Program-made: the position numbers and the translations under genes
Assembly: GCA_938028705.1 (NCBI GenBank)
Contig: CALIZI010000232.1
Location: 1-45,518, forward strand
Origin: an uncultured Saprospiraceae bacterium
Lineage (GTDB): Bacteria > Bacteroidota > Bacteroidia > Chitinophagales > Saprospiraceae
DNA: 45,518 bases
Reading direction: 5' to 3'
In this document: piece after piece, positions 1-8,696 of the stretch
Numbering within the stretch: position 1 is the stretch's first letter
Layout: each line of letters starts with the position of its first letter
Notes under the pieces: model-generated
What the model was told of the DNA's origin: nothing
What the model saw: only the letters and a program-made list of their open reading frames with translations
Databases searched by the model: none

Positions 1-46
1 TTAAAATATTCGCTCATCTGTACTATAAGCTGAAAGTCGTTATTGT

Positions 47-211
47 AATGTAAAATAATAAATGTAAAATGTAAAAGTGTATAACGTAAATATTCTTTAA
101 CGATAATTTGATTTTCAAAATTTTAAATATATAACAATTTAAAAATAAATAACTTCATGTCCTATCGACACTTTTACATTTTACATTTTGTGTTTTACAT
201 TTTACATTTTT
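47..211. repeat. Dispersed ~165-bp element, copy 1 (TGTAAAA arms)
   Basis: Left arm 47-80 is a tandem of TGTAAAA words. Right arm 167-211 is its reverse complement. The AT-rich centre carries no ORF. Read on the minus strand, the block around AGTGTCGATAGGACATGAAG and the right-hand end match the element at 15586-15751, so this is a dispersed repeat in opposite orientation. A smaller outer inverted pair (around CGCTCAT at 11-17 and ATGAGCG at 227-233) encloses it. Confidence 0.75.
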
Positions 212-239
212 CACCGCTTAATACGTATGAGCGAAAATA

Positions 240-1253
240 TTACATAAATCCCTGTGTTTTCATCCAGTCGTCGTTGTAAACGGAGCTGAGGTATTTGCTG
301 CCGTGGTCGCAACTGATAATGACAACAAGATCACTTTGTTTCCAATCTTTTTTCTGCGTAGCGGCTTGCAGAGATGCACCGGAGGAGTAGCCCAGAAATA
401 ATCCTTCCTGCCTTGCACAAGCCCGAACAGCATGAGCAGAATCACGGTCATTGACCTTGATAAAGTAATCAATAACATCGAAATCGACATTGCCCGGAAT
501 GATGGTTTTGCCTATACCTTCCATTTTGTAGGAGTGGATAATGCTTTGGTCAAAAATACCGGTTTCATGGTATTTTTTGAGTACCGAACCCGCTGCGTCA
601 ACGCCAATAACTTCAATATCAGGGTTTTGCTCTTTGAGGTAGCGAGCAGTGCCACCAAGCGTACCGCCTGTACCGACTGCGCCCACGATATGCGTGATTT
701 TACCCTTCGTTTGTCGCCAGATTTCCGGTCCGGTAGAGTGATAGTGTGCCAGGTTATTTTCGGGATTAAAGTTTTGATTGGTGTAGTATGCGCCGGGAAT
801 TTCGTCGGCAAGACGGAGGGCTTGTTGGTAGTAAGAACGCGGATCCTTGGGGCTGACTTTGGCAGGGCAAAGGATAATTTCTGCCCCCATCGCTTTGAGA
901 GCATTGATCTTTTCAGTAGAGGCTTTGTCGGCTACGGTAAGTACACAACGGTAGCCTTTGAGCGCACATATCATCGCCAATGCAAAACCCGTATTGCCGG
1001 AGGTGGCTTCTACTACCGTACCACCGGGGCGCAACAACCCTTTGAGTTCGGCTTGCGCTACGATGTACGCCGCTATACGGTCTTTGGCGGACAGTCCGGG
1101 ATTCGCTCCTTCGGTCTTGACATATATATTGGTATGAAGTTGTTGGGATAGGTGTCCGAGTTTGATAAGTGGCGTATTACCAATAGCTTTGACCACATTG
1201 CGGTAAGCCCCTTGTTGAGTGTGTCGGCTGCTTACCGGCGTTTGTATCACCAT
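240..1253 (-). CDS. PLP-dependent cysteine synthase / cystathionine beta-synthase-like enzyme
   Basis: Fold-type II PLP enzyme of the CysK/CysM/CBS family, 337 aa from the chosen start. IGNTPLIKL (24-32) opens the domain. The PLP lysine is in NPGLSAKDRIA (Lys57), the asparagine loop is SGNTG (85-89), and the phosphate-binding loop is GTGGTLGG (194-201). KDR rather than the KCR of typical CysK leans towards cystathionine beta-synthase; there are no C-terminal CBS-pair domains. Role: beta-replacement on (O-acetyl)serine or serine in cysteine or transsulfuration metabolism; the substrate cannot be decided. A GTG at 1328 would add 25 residues, but it overlaps a TACGTTTG promoter box, so the ATG at 1253 is preferred. 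It stands alone on the minus strand. Confidence 0.85.
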   Translation of the reverse strand: MVIQTPVSSRHTQQGAYRNVVKAIGNTPLIKLGHLSQQLHTNIYVKTEGANPGLSAKDRIAAYIVAQAELKGLLRPGGTVVEATSGNTGFALAMICALKGYRCVLTVADKASTEKINALKAMGAEIILCPAKVSPKDPRSYYQQALRLADEIPGAYYTNQNFNPENNLAHYHSTGPEIWRQTKGKITHIVGAVGTGGTLGGTARYLKEQNPDIEVIGVDAAGSVLKKYHETGIFDQSIIHSYKMEGIGKTIIPGNVDFDVIDYFIKVNDRDSAHAVRACARQEGLFLGYSSGASLQAATQKKDWKQSDLVVIISCDHGSKYLSSVYNDDWMKTQGFM

Positions 1254-1327
1254 GTTTAGGTTTGTATTTTGTGTAATATTGAATACGTACTTTTGGCGTG
1301 ACTTGCTATTAGTTCGACAAAAAGACA

Positions 1328-1335
1328 CAAACGTA
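1328..1335 (-). promoter_or_regulatory. Bacteroidota -7 promoter box TACGTTTG
   Basis: Minus strand reads TACGTTTG, matching TAnnTTTG, about 75 nt before the ATG at 1253. No TTG is seen at the usual -33 spacing. The box overlaps the alternative GTG start, which argues against that start. Confidence 0.45.
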
Positions 1336-1355
1336 ACCTAAAATTGGTGATTTTT

Positions 1356-1767
1356 AATGCGATAATGCTGAAATGCTATAATGAGGGAATGCTATAAATG
1401 CGAACTAAGAGTTGAAACTAATTGATTATCAGTTACATGTATTTTTCTTAATAGGGGGAACGAAAGTTCATTTTTATAATGTGTAATATGTTTATTTTCA
1501 TAGTTTTATAAAATCCTACTCGCCTTGCATTTTGAAAATGCAAGGCGAGTAAAGTTTGCCTTTCTATTTTAAAATCAGATAATTATATATTTACTTTTTT
1601 AATAAAATATTTTTAAACTCATATTACAAAAACGACTTTTCGTTTGCCTTGTTTTTCTTAATAAAATTTTTAATTATTTATAAATATATTTATATGTTTG
1701 ATTGTCAATAAAATATCAACTCTTAGTGGGCATTATAAATTATCGCATGACCGCATGATCACATTAT
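1356..1767. repeat. Gap-spanning inverted arms around an AT-rich core
   Basis: This 510-bp gap has no gene. Left arm 1356-1415 contains ATGCGATAAT and CTAAGAGTTGA. Right arm 1716-1767 contains TCAACTCTTAG and ATTATCGCAT, their reverse complements in mirrored order. Between them lie a 35-bp palindrome (1517-1551) and AT-rich DNA. Two core fragments recur elsewhere: TAATTGATTATCAGTTA (1419) is nearly repeated at 8151, and AAGTTCATTTTTATA (1464) is repeated at 4924. Confidence 0.7.
1517..1551. terminator. 17-bp perfect palindrome, possible terminator
   Basis: A perfect inverted repeat, arms TACTCGCCTTGCATTTT and its reverse complement with a single central G, lies 213 nt downstream of the ATPase gene. 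The stem is strong, but the T-tract after it on the minus strand is weak (GGATTTTATAAAA). It could be a bidirectional terminator or a protein-binding palindrome. Confidence 0.5.
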
Positions 1768-3194
1768 ACCGAAAATAAATCTTCTAATACCACTTCACTT
1801 TGCACCAATTCTTTGTGATACTCATTGTTCGTAACTCCAAAAGTACTTATCATGGTGAGAAAGATATTTTTGCGTTTGTTGGCAGCTATATTTGAAAACA
1901 AGTTGGTTTTATTTCGTAGTTTTTTAGCATAGGCTTTATCAATCGTAAAATCAGCCTTTGCAAATTTGATTTCACAGATATTGACCACGCGGTCGGCGCG
2001 ATCAATGAGCATATCAATCTGAGTTCCCGCATCTTTATCTGCCTTCCGCCATGCAGTTATACTAGATTCAATGGCTTCCAATTTTAAAGCCCGTTTGATT
2101 TGAGGAATATGAGCAAAACACAAGCGTTCAAAAGCCAAACCCGACCAACTTACCCACGATTGCGACTTGACGATATTTCCCCAATTTTTATCGGTTTTGA
2201 AGTTTTGTTTTTTCATAAATTTTAAATAAAAAATAGTAAAATTATCAGCTAATTTGTACAACGTTTTTGTTTTTTTATTTTGATAAGGTAAAAATATTTC
2301 GATAAAGCCGGATTCTTCCAATTCGTTGAGTGAAGTCGTGAGTGTTCCGCCGCTTGGTAATCCTGTTTTTTCAATAAGTTCCCTCCGTGTGAGTCCGCTT
2401 TTTTTATCGTTTAGTGCTTCTATGATTTGATAATGTCGTCCACTATCATCGAATAAAGAGCTAAATAAAACCTTGTATTCATCCGTCAAAATTCCATCTT
2501 TTGTAAAGCAAGCACGGTTGATAAATTGTACCACACTTTCCCCTTTCCTTATCGCATCCAAATAGTAGGGAATGCCACCTGTGGTGAGGTAAAGTTGTGC
2601 AATGTCGTACCTGCTCCATTTGATGCCTTTTTCTTTTAAAAATAATTCTACTTCATATAGGTTAAACTGTGTCAGTCTTATTTTTTCAGCCACCCTATTG
2701 TGTAATCCGCCTTTGTTCTTCAATATTTTTTTAATCATCCATGAAGCCGCCGAACCACATATAACACACACAATATCAGTGCGTTTGGTGCAGTAGCTAT
2801 TCCAAAAATTTTGAAAAGCCATGAGAAATTTTGACTTGGGCGTATCGAACCAAGGCAGTTCATCCAAAAAAATTACCTTCTTGCCATTGCGCTTCAAAGC
2901 GTCAATAAAACGCTCCAACATATCGAAGGCTTCCGTCCATGAATCGGGCTTGTGTCGTGCGGCTTCCGTCCAACCGTATTTGGCTAATGTATCAGCAAAA
3001 TGTTTGAGTTGGTCATTCAATTTGCCCTCGTGTAGTCCTGCTATTTCAAATTTTATTTTTGTACCAAAATATTGTCTGACAAGAAACGTTTTACCTACTC
3101 TTCTTCTGCCATACACCGCAATCAACTTGGATTCAGAACTCTTCAGGCAATGCTCAAAAGTCTTTTTTTCGTCAATTCTACCGATTAATTTCAT
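1764..3194 (-). CDS. AAA ATPase with C-terminal DUF234 / PD-(D/E)XK-like domain
   Basis: 476 aa, COG1672-like 'archaeal-type' ATPase. Walker A is GRRRVGKTF (about 29-37), Walker B is VIFLDELPW (about 129-137), and an arginine-rich sensor region and a winged-helix segment (SGLTRRELIEKTGLPSGG, about 266-283) follow. The C-terminus has IDMLIDR...ICEIKFAK, a D...ExK arrangement of the restriction-nuclease-like fold that defines DUF234. Such proteins are abundant and variable in Bacteroidota and are suspected of roles in mobile DNA or defence; the function is unknown. A three-copy AAAATGGCTrrTTATA repeat lies directly upstream. Single gene, minus strand, ATG start. Confidence 0.85.
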   Translation of the reverse strand: MKLIGRIDEKKTFEHCLKSSESKLIAVYGRRRVGKTFLVRQYFGTKIKFEIAGLHEGKLNDQLKHFADTLAKYGWTEAARHKPDSWTEAFDMLERFIDALKRNGKKVIFLDELPWFDTPKSKFLMAFQNFWNSYCTKRTDIVCVICGSAASWMIKKILKNKGGLHNRVAEKIRLTQFNLYEVELFLKEKGIKWSRYDIAQLYLTTGGIPYYLDAIRKGESVVQFINRACFTKDGILTDEYKVLFSSLFDDSGRHYQIIEALNDKKSGLTRRELIEKTGLPSGGTLTTSLNELEESGFIEIFLPYQNKKTKTLYKLADNFTIFYLKFMKKQNFKTDKNWGNIVKSQSWVSWSGLAFERLCFAHIPQIKRALKLEAIESSITAWRKADKDAGTQIDMLIDRADRVVNICEIKFAKADFTIDKAYAKKLRNKTNLFSNIAANKRKNIFLTMISTFGVTNNEYHKELVQSEVVLEDLFSV

Positions 3195-3219
3195 AGATAA
3201 TTTTAAATTTATATTCAGC

Positions 3220-3227
3220 CAAATTTA
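3220..3227 (-). promoter_or_regulatory. -7 promoter box TAAATTTG
   Basis: Minus strand TAAATTTG lies 25 nt before the ATG of the ATPase gene. The usual -33 region falls inside a repeated AAAATGGCT block, so that repeat could be an operator. No clear TTG is seen. Confidence 0.4.
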
Positions 3228-3240
3228 CAATTTTTTTGTA

Positions 3241-3309
3241 AAAATGGCTAATTATAAATTTTTATAGCCAGCCATTTTTATATTTTTTTATCAAAAATGG
3301 CTGGTTATA
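3241..3309. repeat. Three AAAATGGCTrrTTATA sites; hairpin between two genes
   Basis: Copies lie at 3241-3256 (direct), 3263-3279 (reverse complement) and 3293-3309 (direct). The last two form a 17-bp inverted repeat with one mismatch and a 13-nt A/T loop. It lies 50 nt downstream of the glycosyltransferase stop, with an AT-rich tail, so it may be that gene's terminator. It also sits just upstream of the ATPase promoter, where it could act as an operator. Confidence 0.6.
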
Positions 3310-3358
3310 ACGAATCACAAAGCATTTCCTGTTGTCTGAATTTGGAATTTGGAATTTG

Positions 3359-4843
3359 TTACTTGATGCTCAAATGTCGTAGCGAATAAAAGCAAATACC
3401 ACCAAAACCAACAAACAACATAGCATGAAAAACGAGGAAAGGGCGACTATCAGCATACATGATTTGGAAGATAATGGCAGCAAGAAAATAGAGTGCCAGT
3501 AAGCCTTCCATAATGGTGGTCCAAGTGATTTTTCGGGCAAGGTAAGTGCGATTTTTGAAGCTGTCGGTCAGGGTGCTGATATTGAATTTCGGTGTGCGGA
3601 TAAAGGCAGTTTTTTTACCGATATAGCCTTGCACAACGGCAATGGTATTATGCAAAGAAAGCCCCATAGAAAGAGAGAGAAAAACCGGAAAAATGAAGAT
3701 AAACTTGATGAGGGTACGCAGATAGCCCTGCCCATTGCGCGAAGCATGTACATTGGCAAAATAATAGACCAATATCATCGCCATGACCGCAATATAAAAA
3801 ACAGCGGCATAAGATAAATCGATGGTGATGCGCTCCAAGACAAACATCATCGGTACACTTGCAATTGCCATAAAAAGGATGCAGACAAAAACACTGCTCG
3901 ACATTAAATGTACCGTACCATGTATTTTTTTACGCAGTGGAATGGGCGATTTCCATATCAGCGGGAGCATTTTTTTGGCAGTTTCTGCGCCGCCTTTTGT
4001 CCAGCGGAATTGTTGGGATTTTAAGCCGTTCATTTCGGCAGGGAGTTCGGCGGGCGAACCTACGTTTTCGAGGTAAGTGATTTGCCAGCCTTTGAGTTGG
4101 GCGCGGTAGCTGAGGTCGAGGTCTTCGGTCAGGGTGTCGGCTTCCCAGCCACCGGCATCGTCAATGGTTTTGCGTCGCCATACACCTGCTGTACCATTGA
4201 ACTGAAGCAGACAATCACCTGCGTATCGACCGTGTTGTTCGACGGTGAAATGTACATCTAGTTGCATCGCCTGCAAGCGTGTGAGGAGCGAATAGTTTTT
4301 GTTGATATGTTCCCAACGGGTTTGTACCACACCTATTTTTTCATTATCAAAATAAGGTAAAGTACGGCGTAAAAAATCGGGATTGGGCAGGAAATCGGCA
4401 TCGAAAATGGCAATGAAATCTCCTTTGGCAAATTGCATCCCGTCACGCAATGCACCTGCCTTGTAACCTTCACGTATTTTTCGGGTTACTTGCTTGATAT
4501 TGAAACCTTTAGCTGCGTATTCTTCTACTTTTTTACGGGTAATTTCGAGTGTTTCATCCGTAGAGTCATCCAGTATATGAATTTCATACCTGTCTTTCGG
4601 ATAATCAAATTTTACAACATTATCAATCAATCGCTCTACTACGTATTGCTCGTTGTATATCGGAAGTTGTATCGTCACAAAAGGCAATTCGGAATCGCCG
4701 TTGAGCGGTTTTAAATCAGGCTTGGGTTTACCGTTTTTTTTATGATAATAATACAGCAAATGTGTCTGCATCAAACAGTAAATGGTGATGTACAACAAAG
4801 CCAAACAATAAAACGTAATGAGTGTATAAGTAATAAATTCCAT
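3359..4843 (-). CDS. Membrane glycosyltransferase family 2, cellulose/mannan synthase-like
   Basis: 494 aa processive GT2. An N-terminal membrane segment (about 5-28) is followed by the catalytic domain with LPIYNE (60-65), DDST (92-95), FDAD (147-150), TEDLD (239-243) and QQFRW (277-281), the D,D,D,Q(Q/R)xRW pattern of enzymes such as BcsA and CslA. Four to five hydrophobic segments follow (about 310-470). It probably polymerises a beta-linked glycan at the inner membrane; the sugar is not predictable. No PilZ domain or BcsB-like partner is visible. A TTG six bases upstream would add Leu-Met, so the ATG at 4843 is chosen. A second GT2 gene lies upstream across a 400-bp repeat-filled gap. Confidence 0.85.
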   Translation of the reverse strand: MEFITYTLITFYCLALLYITIYCLMQTHLLYYYHKKNGKPKPDLKPLNGDSELPFVTIQLPIYNEQYVVERLIDNVVKFDYPKDRYEIHILDDSTDETLEITRKKVEEYAAKGFNIKQVTRKIREGYKAGALRDGMQFAKGDFIAIFDADFLPNPDFLRRTLPYFDNEKIGVVQTRWEHINKNYSLLTRLQAMQLDVHFTVEQHGRYAGDCLLQFNGTAGVWRRKTIDDAGGWEADTLTEDLDLSYRAQLKGWQITYLENVGSPAELPAEMNGLKSQQFRWTKGGAETAKKMLPLIWKSPIPLRKKIHGTVHLMSSSVFVCILFMAIASVPMMFVLERITIDLSYAAVFYIAVMAMILVYYFANVHASRNGQGYLRTLIKFIFIFPVFLSLSMGLSLHNTIAVVQGYIGKKTAFIRTPKFNISTLTDSFKNRTYLARKITWTTIMEGLLALYFLAAIIFQIMYADSRPFLVFHAMLFVGFGGICFYSLRHLSIK

Positions 4844-4849
4844 TAACAA

Positions 4850-5245
4850 TGGTTAATGGTTAATGATGAACGGTTAATGGTTAATGATTAATGATTAATA
4901 AGTAAATTTATAAGGTTTGTTTCAAGTTCATTTTTATATTGAGAACATATAACTTAACTTTTGTATTATAATTATTTATTGGTCGCACTGAAATATAGCC
5001 GTTTTTTAATTAATTAAAATTATTTTATAATTTATTTATTATTAAAAATTATCCCGATAGCTATATGGGATATAAATATTTTTTATTATAAAATAATTTA
5101 AAAATACCCTTATTTCAGTAGAACTTTTATTAAAAATTAAAATGCAAAAACTGAGATATAAAAATGATATTCTCGAATCGTGTGTATTTATATAAATCAC
5201 TTATTAATCATTAATCATTAACCATTAATCATTAATCATTAACCG
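4850..5245. repeat. Gap-spanning inverted arms of GGTTAAT heptamers
   Basis: Left arm 4850-4901 is a tandem of GGTTAAT/GATTAAT/GATGAAC heptamers. Right arm 5200-5245 is the complementary CATTAAT/CATTAACC tandem. The AT-rich core holds a nested inverted repeat (CTGAAATA at 4989 with TATTTCAG at 5112; TTATTTTATAA with TTATAAAATAA) centred on an imperfect CCCGATAGC-TATATGGG palindrome at 5052-5070. No gene is seen. Confidence 0.8.
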
Positions 5246-5950
5246 TTATAATAATTTAAAGATGGTCCAAAGAATTTTGTGTCCGGCGAGTATCGTTCCT
5301 TTGACGGTGCCGGAGACTTTTGATTTGCCGATGCGCTTGCGATAATTGACGGCAACTTCGGTGCATTTGTATTTCATTTTGGCGGCTTTGACCTGCATTT
5401 CTACCGTCCAACCATAGGTGGTATCTTGCATGTCGAGGTCAAGAAGTTTTTGCCATTTGATAGCGCGAAAAGGACCTAAATCGGTAAATTCATATCTATA
5501 AAATAATTTTATCAGATTGGTAGCCAGCCAGTTACCAAATATTTGTTGTGGAGTCATAGCTCCGCGTTCAAGGTTGCCCAAAGCGCGTGAACCAATGATT
5601 AGATCCATATCGCGTTCCAAAATCTGCGCGACTAACAGACGCACTTCTTCGGGATAATCCGAGTAATCTGCATCAATAAAAACCACGATGTCCGGTTGTT
5701 CGTCGGTGGGTTTATCTCGCAGATAATTGATTCCTTTTAGGCAGGCATGTCCGTAGCCTTTTTGGGCTTCGTCGAGTACTGTTGCACCACCCGCATGTGC
5801 GACTTCAGCAGTGCGGTCTGTACTACCGTTGTTGCATACAATCACTTCGCGGATGAGGTCGCGCGGGATGTCTGCCAAGACTTTATCTACCGCATTTTCT
5901 TCATTGAAGGCGGGAATAATCATGTCAATAGCCATGTTGTGTTGTGGCAT
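5246..5950 (-). CDS. Family 2 glycosyltransferase, DPM1-like
   Basis: 234 aa, GT2 fold. MIIPAFNEENAV near the N-terminus, NNGSTD, the metal-binding FIDADYSDYP (about 111-120), and TDLGPFRAI, typical of the polyprenyl-phosphate mannose/glucose synthase (DPM1/DPG) group. It has no clear membrane segments, so it is probably a cytoplasmic or peripheral enzyme moving a sugar from an NDP-sugar to a lipid or other acceptor. It may work with the membrane glycosyltransferase downstream, but the 400-bp gap makes co-transcription uncertain. The start could also be Met6 (5935). Confidence 0.85.
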   Translation of the reverse strand: MPQHNMAIDMIIPAFNEENAVDKVLADIPRDLIREVIVCNNGSTDRTAEVAHAGGATVLDEAQKGYGHACLKGINYLRDKPTDEQPDIVVFIDADYSDYPEEVRLLVAQILERDMDLIIGSRALGNLERGAMTPQQIFGNWLATNLIKLFYRYEFTDLGPFRAIKWQKLLDLDMQDTTYGWTVEMQVKAAKMKYKCTEVAVNYRKRIGKSKVSGTVKGTILAGHKILWTIFKLL

Positions 5951-6038
5951 AAATTGGTCTGTTATTTTTCAAGGACTAAAAGTACGGAAAATTTAGGCTT
6001 TCTATGTCGTTTGCAGGACAAGGGTGCAAGGTTTATGT

Positions 6039-6656
6039 TTAATTTAAAATGGCTTTATAATAATCAATGATGAATTGAAAGATACCCAAGATTTTTTCTA
6101 TATCACTCCTATAATAAATTGCCTGATCTACAAAAACCATATCATTCTCAAGGCACATGAATTTCCAGTCATCACCTGTTGTGGTACAGCCGTAAATTTT
6201 GTCCACCGATGTATTTAATTGTTGATTGAACAGAAAAGCACCATACATCTGTGCGGCACATCGGTAAATACCAAATTCAATATCATGATTTTCTGCCTGA
6301 TCTACAATCGTCGTAATCGGTGTATTTATCGAATATTTTTGATTATCTTTAGCAAGTATAAAATCCACCGGTCCTGTTAGTCCGTTTTCTTCGTCAGCTT
6401 TCAAAACATCACCGGAATGTATGGTAAAAAAGTCGTTATTTGTTCTTCTCAAATTCATTAAAATAGGAAAAACCACCAATTCTGAACGGGATTTTTCACT
6501 CTTCATAGGCAACTCTCCTGCTTCCTCAAGTTGCTGCTGCAAAAAGGTATCAGGTTGTAGCGGATTTATCTGATTTTTATCAAATAAATCCACTATTTGA
6601 CTCCCGATATTAAATTTCCTTTTCAAATCTGTTAAAGTAATATCCGAATAAGCCAT
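6039..6656 (-). CDS. Hypothetical protein, possible degenerate PD-(D/E)XK fold
   Basis: 205 aa, soluble, not confidently recognised. The central part (SELVVFPILMNLRRTNN, TGPVDFILAK, TTIVDQAENHDIEFGIYRCAAQMYGAFLFNQ) resembles in layout the small PD-(D/E)XK-like proteins of cyanobacteria and Bacteroidota that read DFIL...VEAK...G..QC.AEM. Where those have E-x-K, this one has D-Q-A, so catalysis would be lost if the comparison holds. It has its own promoter (6672-6702). The gene to its right, on the same strand, ends 50 nt upstream. Confidence 0.6.
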   Translation of the reverse strand: MAYSDITLTDLKRKFNIGSQIVDLFDKNQINPLQPDTFLQQQLEEAGELPMKSEKSRSELVVFPILMNLRRTNNDFFTIHSGDVLKADEENGLTGPVDFILAKDNQKYSINTPITTIVDQAENHDIEFGIYRCAAQMYGAFLFNQQLNTSVDKIYGCTTTGDDWKFMCLENDMVFVDQAIYYRSDIEKILGIFQFIIDYYKAILN

Positions 6657-6671
6657 AATTCATTTTTATAA

Positions 6672-6702
6672 CAAAAATAACGATTTATTTTTTATCATTC
6701 AA
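6672..6702 (-). promoter_or_regulatory. Promoter TTG-N20-TATTTTTG
   Basis: On the minus strand TTG (6700-6702) and TATTTTTG (6672-6679) are 20 nt apart, matching the Bacteroidota -33/-7 consensus, 16 nt before the ATG at 6656. The predicted leader is only about 10 nt long. Confidence 0.5.
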
Positions 6703-6705
6703 GCC

Positions 6706-7965
6706 TTAGCGAAACAGCACTCGCCGACTCACAGGAGCAATATTGGTATCTTCAAAATCAATTTGAATGAAATACACACCCGCCGGAAGTTGATTTCGAT
6801 GTAGTCGAAATTCATTATTATTTTGATCATTAAAATATGAAATTAACTGACCAAAATTATTATACAAAAATATATTATATTTTTTATTCAAATTATTAAA
6901 ACCAATTATTGTCTGTTCGTTTGCCGGATTTGGTGCGATTGTGATATATTGATTCACATCTTCTGGCTCATCAACATTCACGCCACCGCCTGTACCGCAG
7001 ACTATTTTCTTCAAAAAACGCCCTGAATCTACTGCCATGCTATCCCAGTAAATTTGGGCAAAATTAGTACCATGCCCGCCACCGGGAACGCTAATTAATT
7101 GATTGGTGACACCCACTTGGTCGGCATAAGGATGCAGTACACCGCTACCTTCCAAAGTACCTAAATCAAGCGTAAACAAAGTAACCGTACCATGACCATA
7201 AGGCACAACATCATCCGCTGTACCATGTATGCTGATGAATGGCACATCATCGCTATCAATCCAATTTCTTCGATGCAGTGCGCCCAAATAACTCACAACT
7301 CCCTGTACATCAGAGGAATAGCCCACAGCAGAATTGTTCGGGTCATCGGTATCACCTTCCCATCCGCCATTGGCATTTATGGCATCTATGATGTACTGCG
7401 GCAGTATATCGGTATCGTCTGCGCCAAGCTGTGCAGTGTGCAACGCCGTCACTGCTCCGGCAGAAAGTCCGCCTGTAAAAATAAAATCAGGGTCAATGCC
7501 ATAAGGATTCCCGTCGTCCACACTCTTCCGCAAAGCACGTATGGAAGCCTTCATATCGGCAATGGATTTGACAATAATATCCAACATCCCGAGCGAATCG
7601 GGGATATTGGCAATATCAATACTGTAAATCCGATAATCAATACCCACACTGACGTAGCCCTTACGTGCAAATTGCTCACAAAAACTCTTGACTTGCGCCC
7701 GATTGCCTTGAATATATGCTCCACCAAATGCCATAATGACCACCGGACGGTCGGTGCGGGTATCTCCTGCGGGTTGGTAAATATCCATGTACAGTTCCTG
7801 AAAATCACCGCCGAATGTATAGTTTTCTCCGAATTTGACCGTCATGGAATCTACATCCGTAAATATCTCGTCTGTGTAGCGCAAGCCATTACAGCCGTTT
7901 GGGTTTTGAGCAATAATAATATTCGATAATATTAAAAATGATAATGCTAAGTAAATTTTTTTCAT
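6706..7965 (-). CDS. Secreted alpha/beta hydrolase (esterase-like) with T9SS sorting domain
   Basis: 419 aa from the ATG at 7965; an upstream in-frame start at 8016 would hide the signal peptide MKKIYLALSFLILSNIIIAQ, so it is rejected. Carboxylesterase/lipase-like fold: oxyanion-loop FGGAY (80-84), nucleophile elbow GLSAG with Ser168, Asp251 in HGTADDVVPY, and His298 in GGGHGT. The C-terminus (about 340-419, starting near IAPNPA) is a type A sorting domain for the type IX secretion system, ending in PVSRRVLFR. It is therefore expected outside the cell or anchored to the surface, cleaving an ester of unknown identity. Confidence 0.88.
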   Translation of the reverse strand: MKKIYLALSFLILSNIIIAQNPNGCNGLRYTDEIFTDVDSMTVKFGENYTFGGDFQELYMDIYQPAGDTRTDRPVVIMAFGGAYIQGNRAQVKSFCEQFARKGYVSVGIDYRIYSIDIANIPDSLGMLDIIVKSIADMKASIRALRKSVDDGNPYGIDPDFIFTGGLSAGAVTALHTAQLGADDTDILPQYIIDAINANGGWEGDTDDPNNSAVGYSSDVQGVVSYLGALHRRNWIDSDDVPFISIHGTADDVVPYGHGTVTLFTLDLGTLEGSGVLHPYADQVGVTNQLISVPGGGHGTNFAQIYWDSMAVDSGRFLKKIVCGTGGGVNVDEPEDVNQYITIAPNPANEQTIIGFNNLNKKYNIFLYNNFGQLISYFNDQNNNEFRLHRNQLPAGVYFIQIDFEDTNIAPVSRRVLFR

Positions 7966-8384
7966 GTTAAATATAATGACTGAATTAGTGAATGATTGAA
8001 TGAGCGAATAAATCACTGTCTATCACAGTTAATTCAAAAAGTATTGTTGGGATATTTTTATCCAACTACTTAATTTGATATTTTTTGTGAATTTGGACTT
8101 TGGACATTTTGGAAATTAGGTAACTGGGATCTTCGGTTTTAAATCGTAAGTAATTGATTACCAGTTATTTAATTTTTATTAAGATAAAAAAATATTCAGT
8201 TAATTTAATTTTATAATTATTTGATAAAAAACAATTTACCTAATACCAAATTTCCTAATTTCCCAATGTCCAAAGTCCAGTGTGAATGATAAAGGTAAAG
8301 ATAAAAATGGTTTGATACAAGTTTGCAAAAAATTCCGCTTCAAGCTGAACTTTTTACCGTTTTTAACGATTTTTAAATTGGTTT
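7966..8384. repeat. Intergenic region with GAATGA arm and TGGACTTTGGACATT inverted arms
   Basis: No gene in this 419-bp gap. A GAATGA-type tandem lies at 7979-8013. Inverted arms carry TTTGGACTTTGGACATTTTG (8090-8112) and the complementary CCCAATGTCCAAAGTCCA (8262-8279), with GGAAATTAGG/CCTAATTTCC inside them. The AT-rich core includes TAATTGATTACCAGTTA (8151-8167), close to a copy at 1419-1435. The segment AATCACTGTCTATCACAGTTAATTCA resembles the one at 22872-22898. Confidence 0.65.
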
Positions 8385-8696
8385 ATGGAAAAAAACACAA
8401 CACATACCTGCCCCATTTGCGGACGCGAACTCGGTAATGAAAATATCTCCAAGCACCACCTGACACCTAAATCAAAAGGCGGTAAACACGGCGAGACGAT
8501 TATGGTACATAATATTTGTCATCAAAAAATCCATTCGGTGTTTACGGAAAAAGAATTGGAACGTGAATATAACACTGTCGAAAAACTCCTCGTGCATGAG
8601 GATATTCAGAAGTTTGTGAAATGGGTAGCTAAAAAACATCCGGCATTTTATCAGTCTAATCGGGTGATGAAGCGGAGGCGAAAAAGGCGAATTTAA
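8385..8696 (+). CDS. Small HNH endonuclease-like protein
   Basis: 103 aa. An N-terminal CPICGR could form part of a zinc site; HHLTPKSKGG (about 24-33) followed by N..CHQKIH (about 43-50) is the HNH beta-beta-alpha-metal motif. The C-terminus is very basic (MKRRRKRRI). It is probably a metal-dependent nuclease or nicking domain of unknown target. It converges on the Thg1-like gene with no base between the two stop codons and no visible terminator. Confidence 0.8.
   Translation: MEKNTTHTCPICGRELGNENISKHHLTPKSKGGKHGETIMVHNICHQKIHSVFTEKELEREYNTVEKLLVHEDIQKFVKWVAKKHPAFYQSNRVMKRRRKRRI

Noticed and set aside
432-1151. 239-aa plus-strand ORF antisense to the cysteine synthase-like gene
   Set aside because: No recognisable domain, and the minus-strand frame carries all PLP-enzyme motifs; it is a codon-bias shadow.
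7966-8016. 17-residue upstream extension of the secreted hydrolase
   Set aside because: It would bury a perfect signal peptide beginning at the ATG at 7965 and is encoded by the GAATGA repeat arm.
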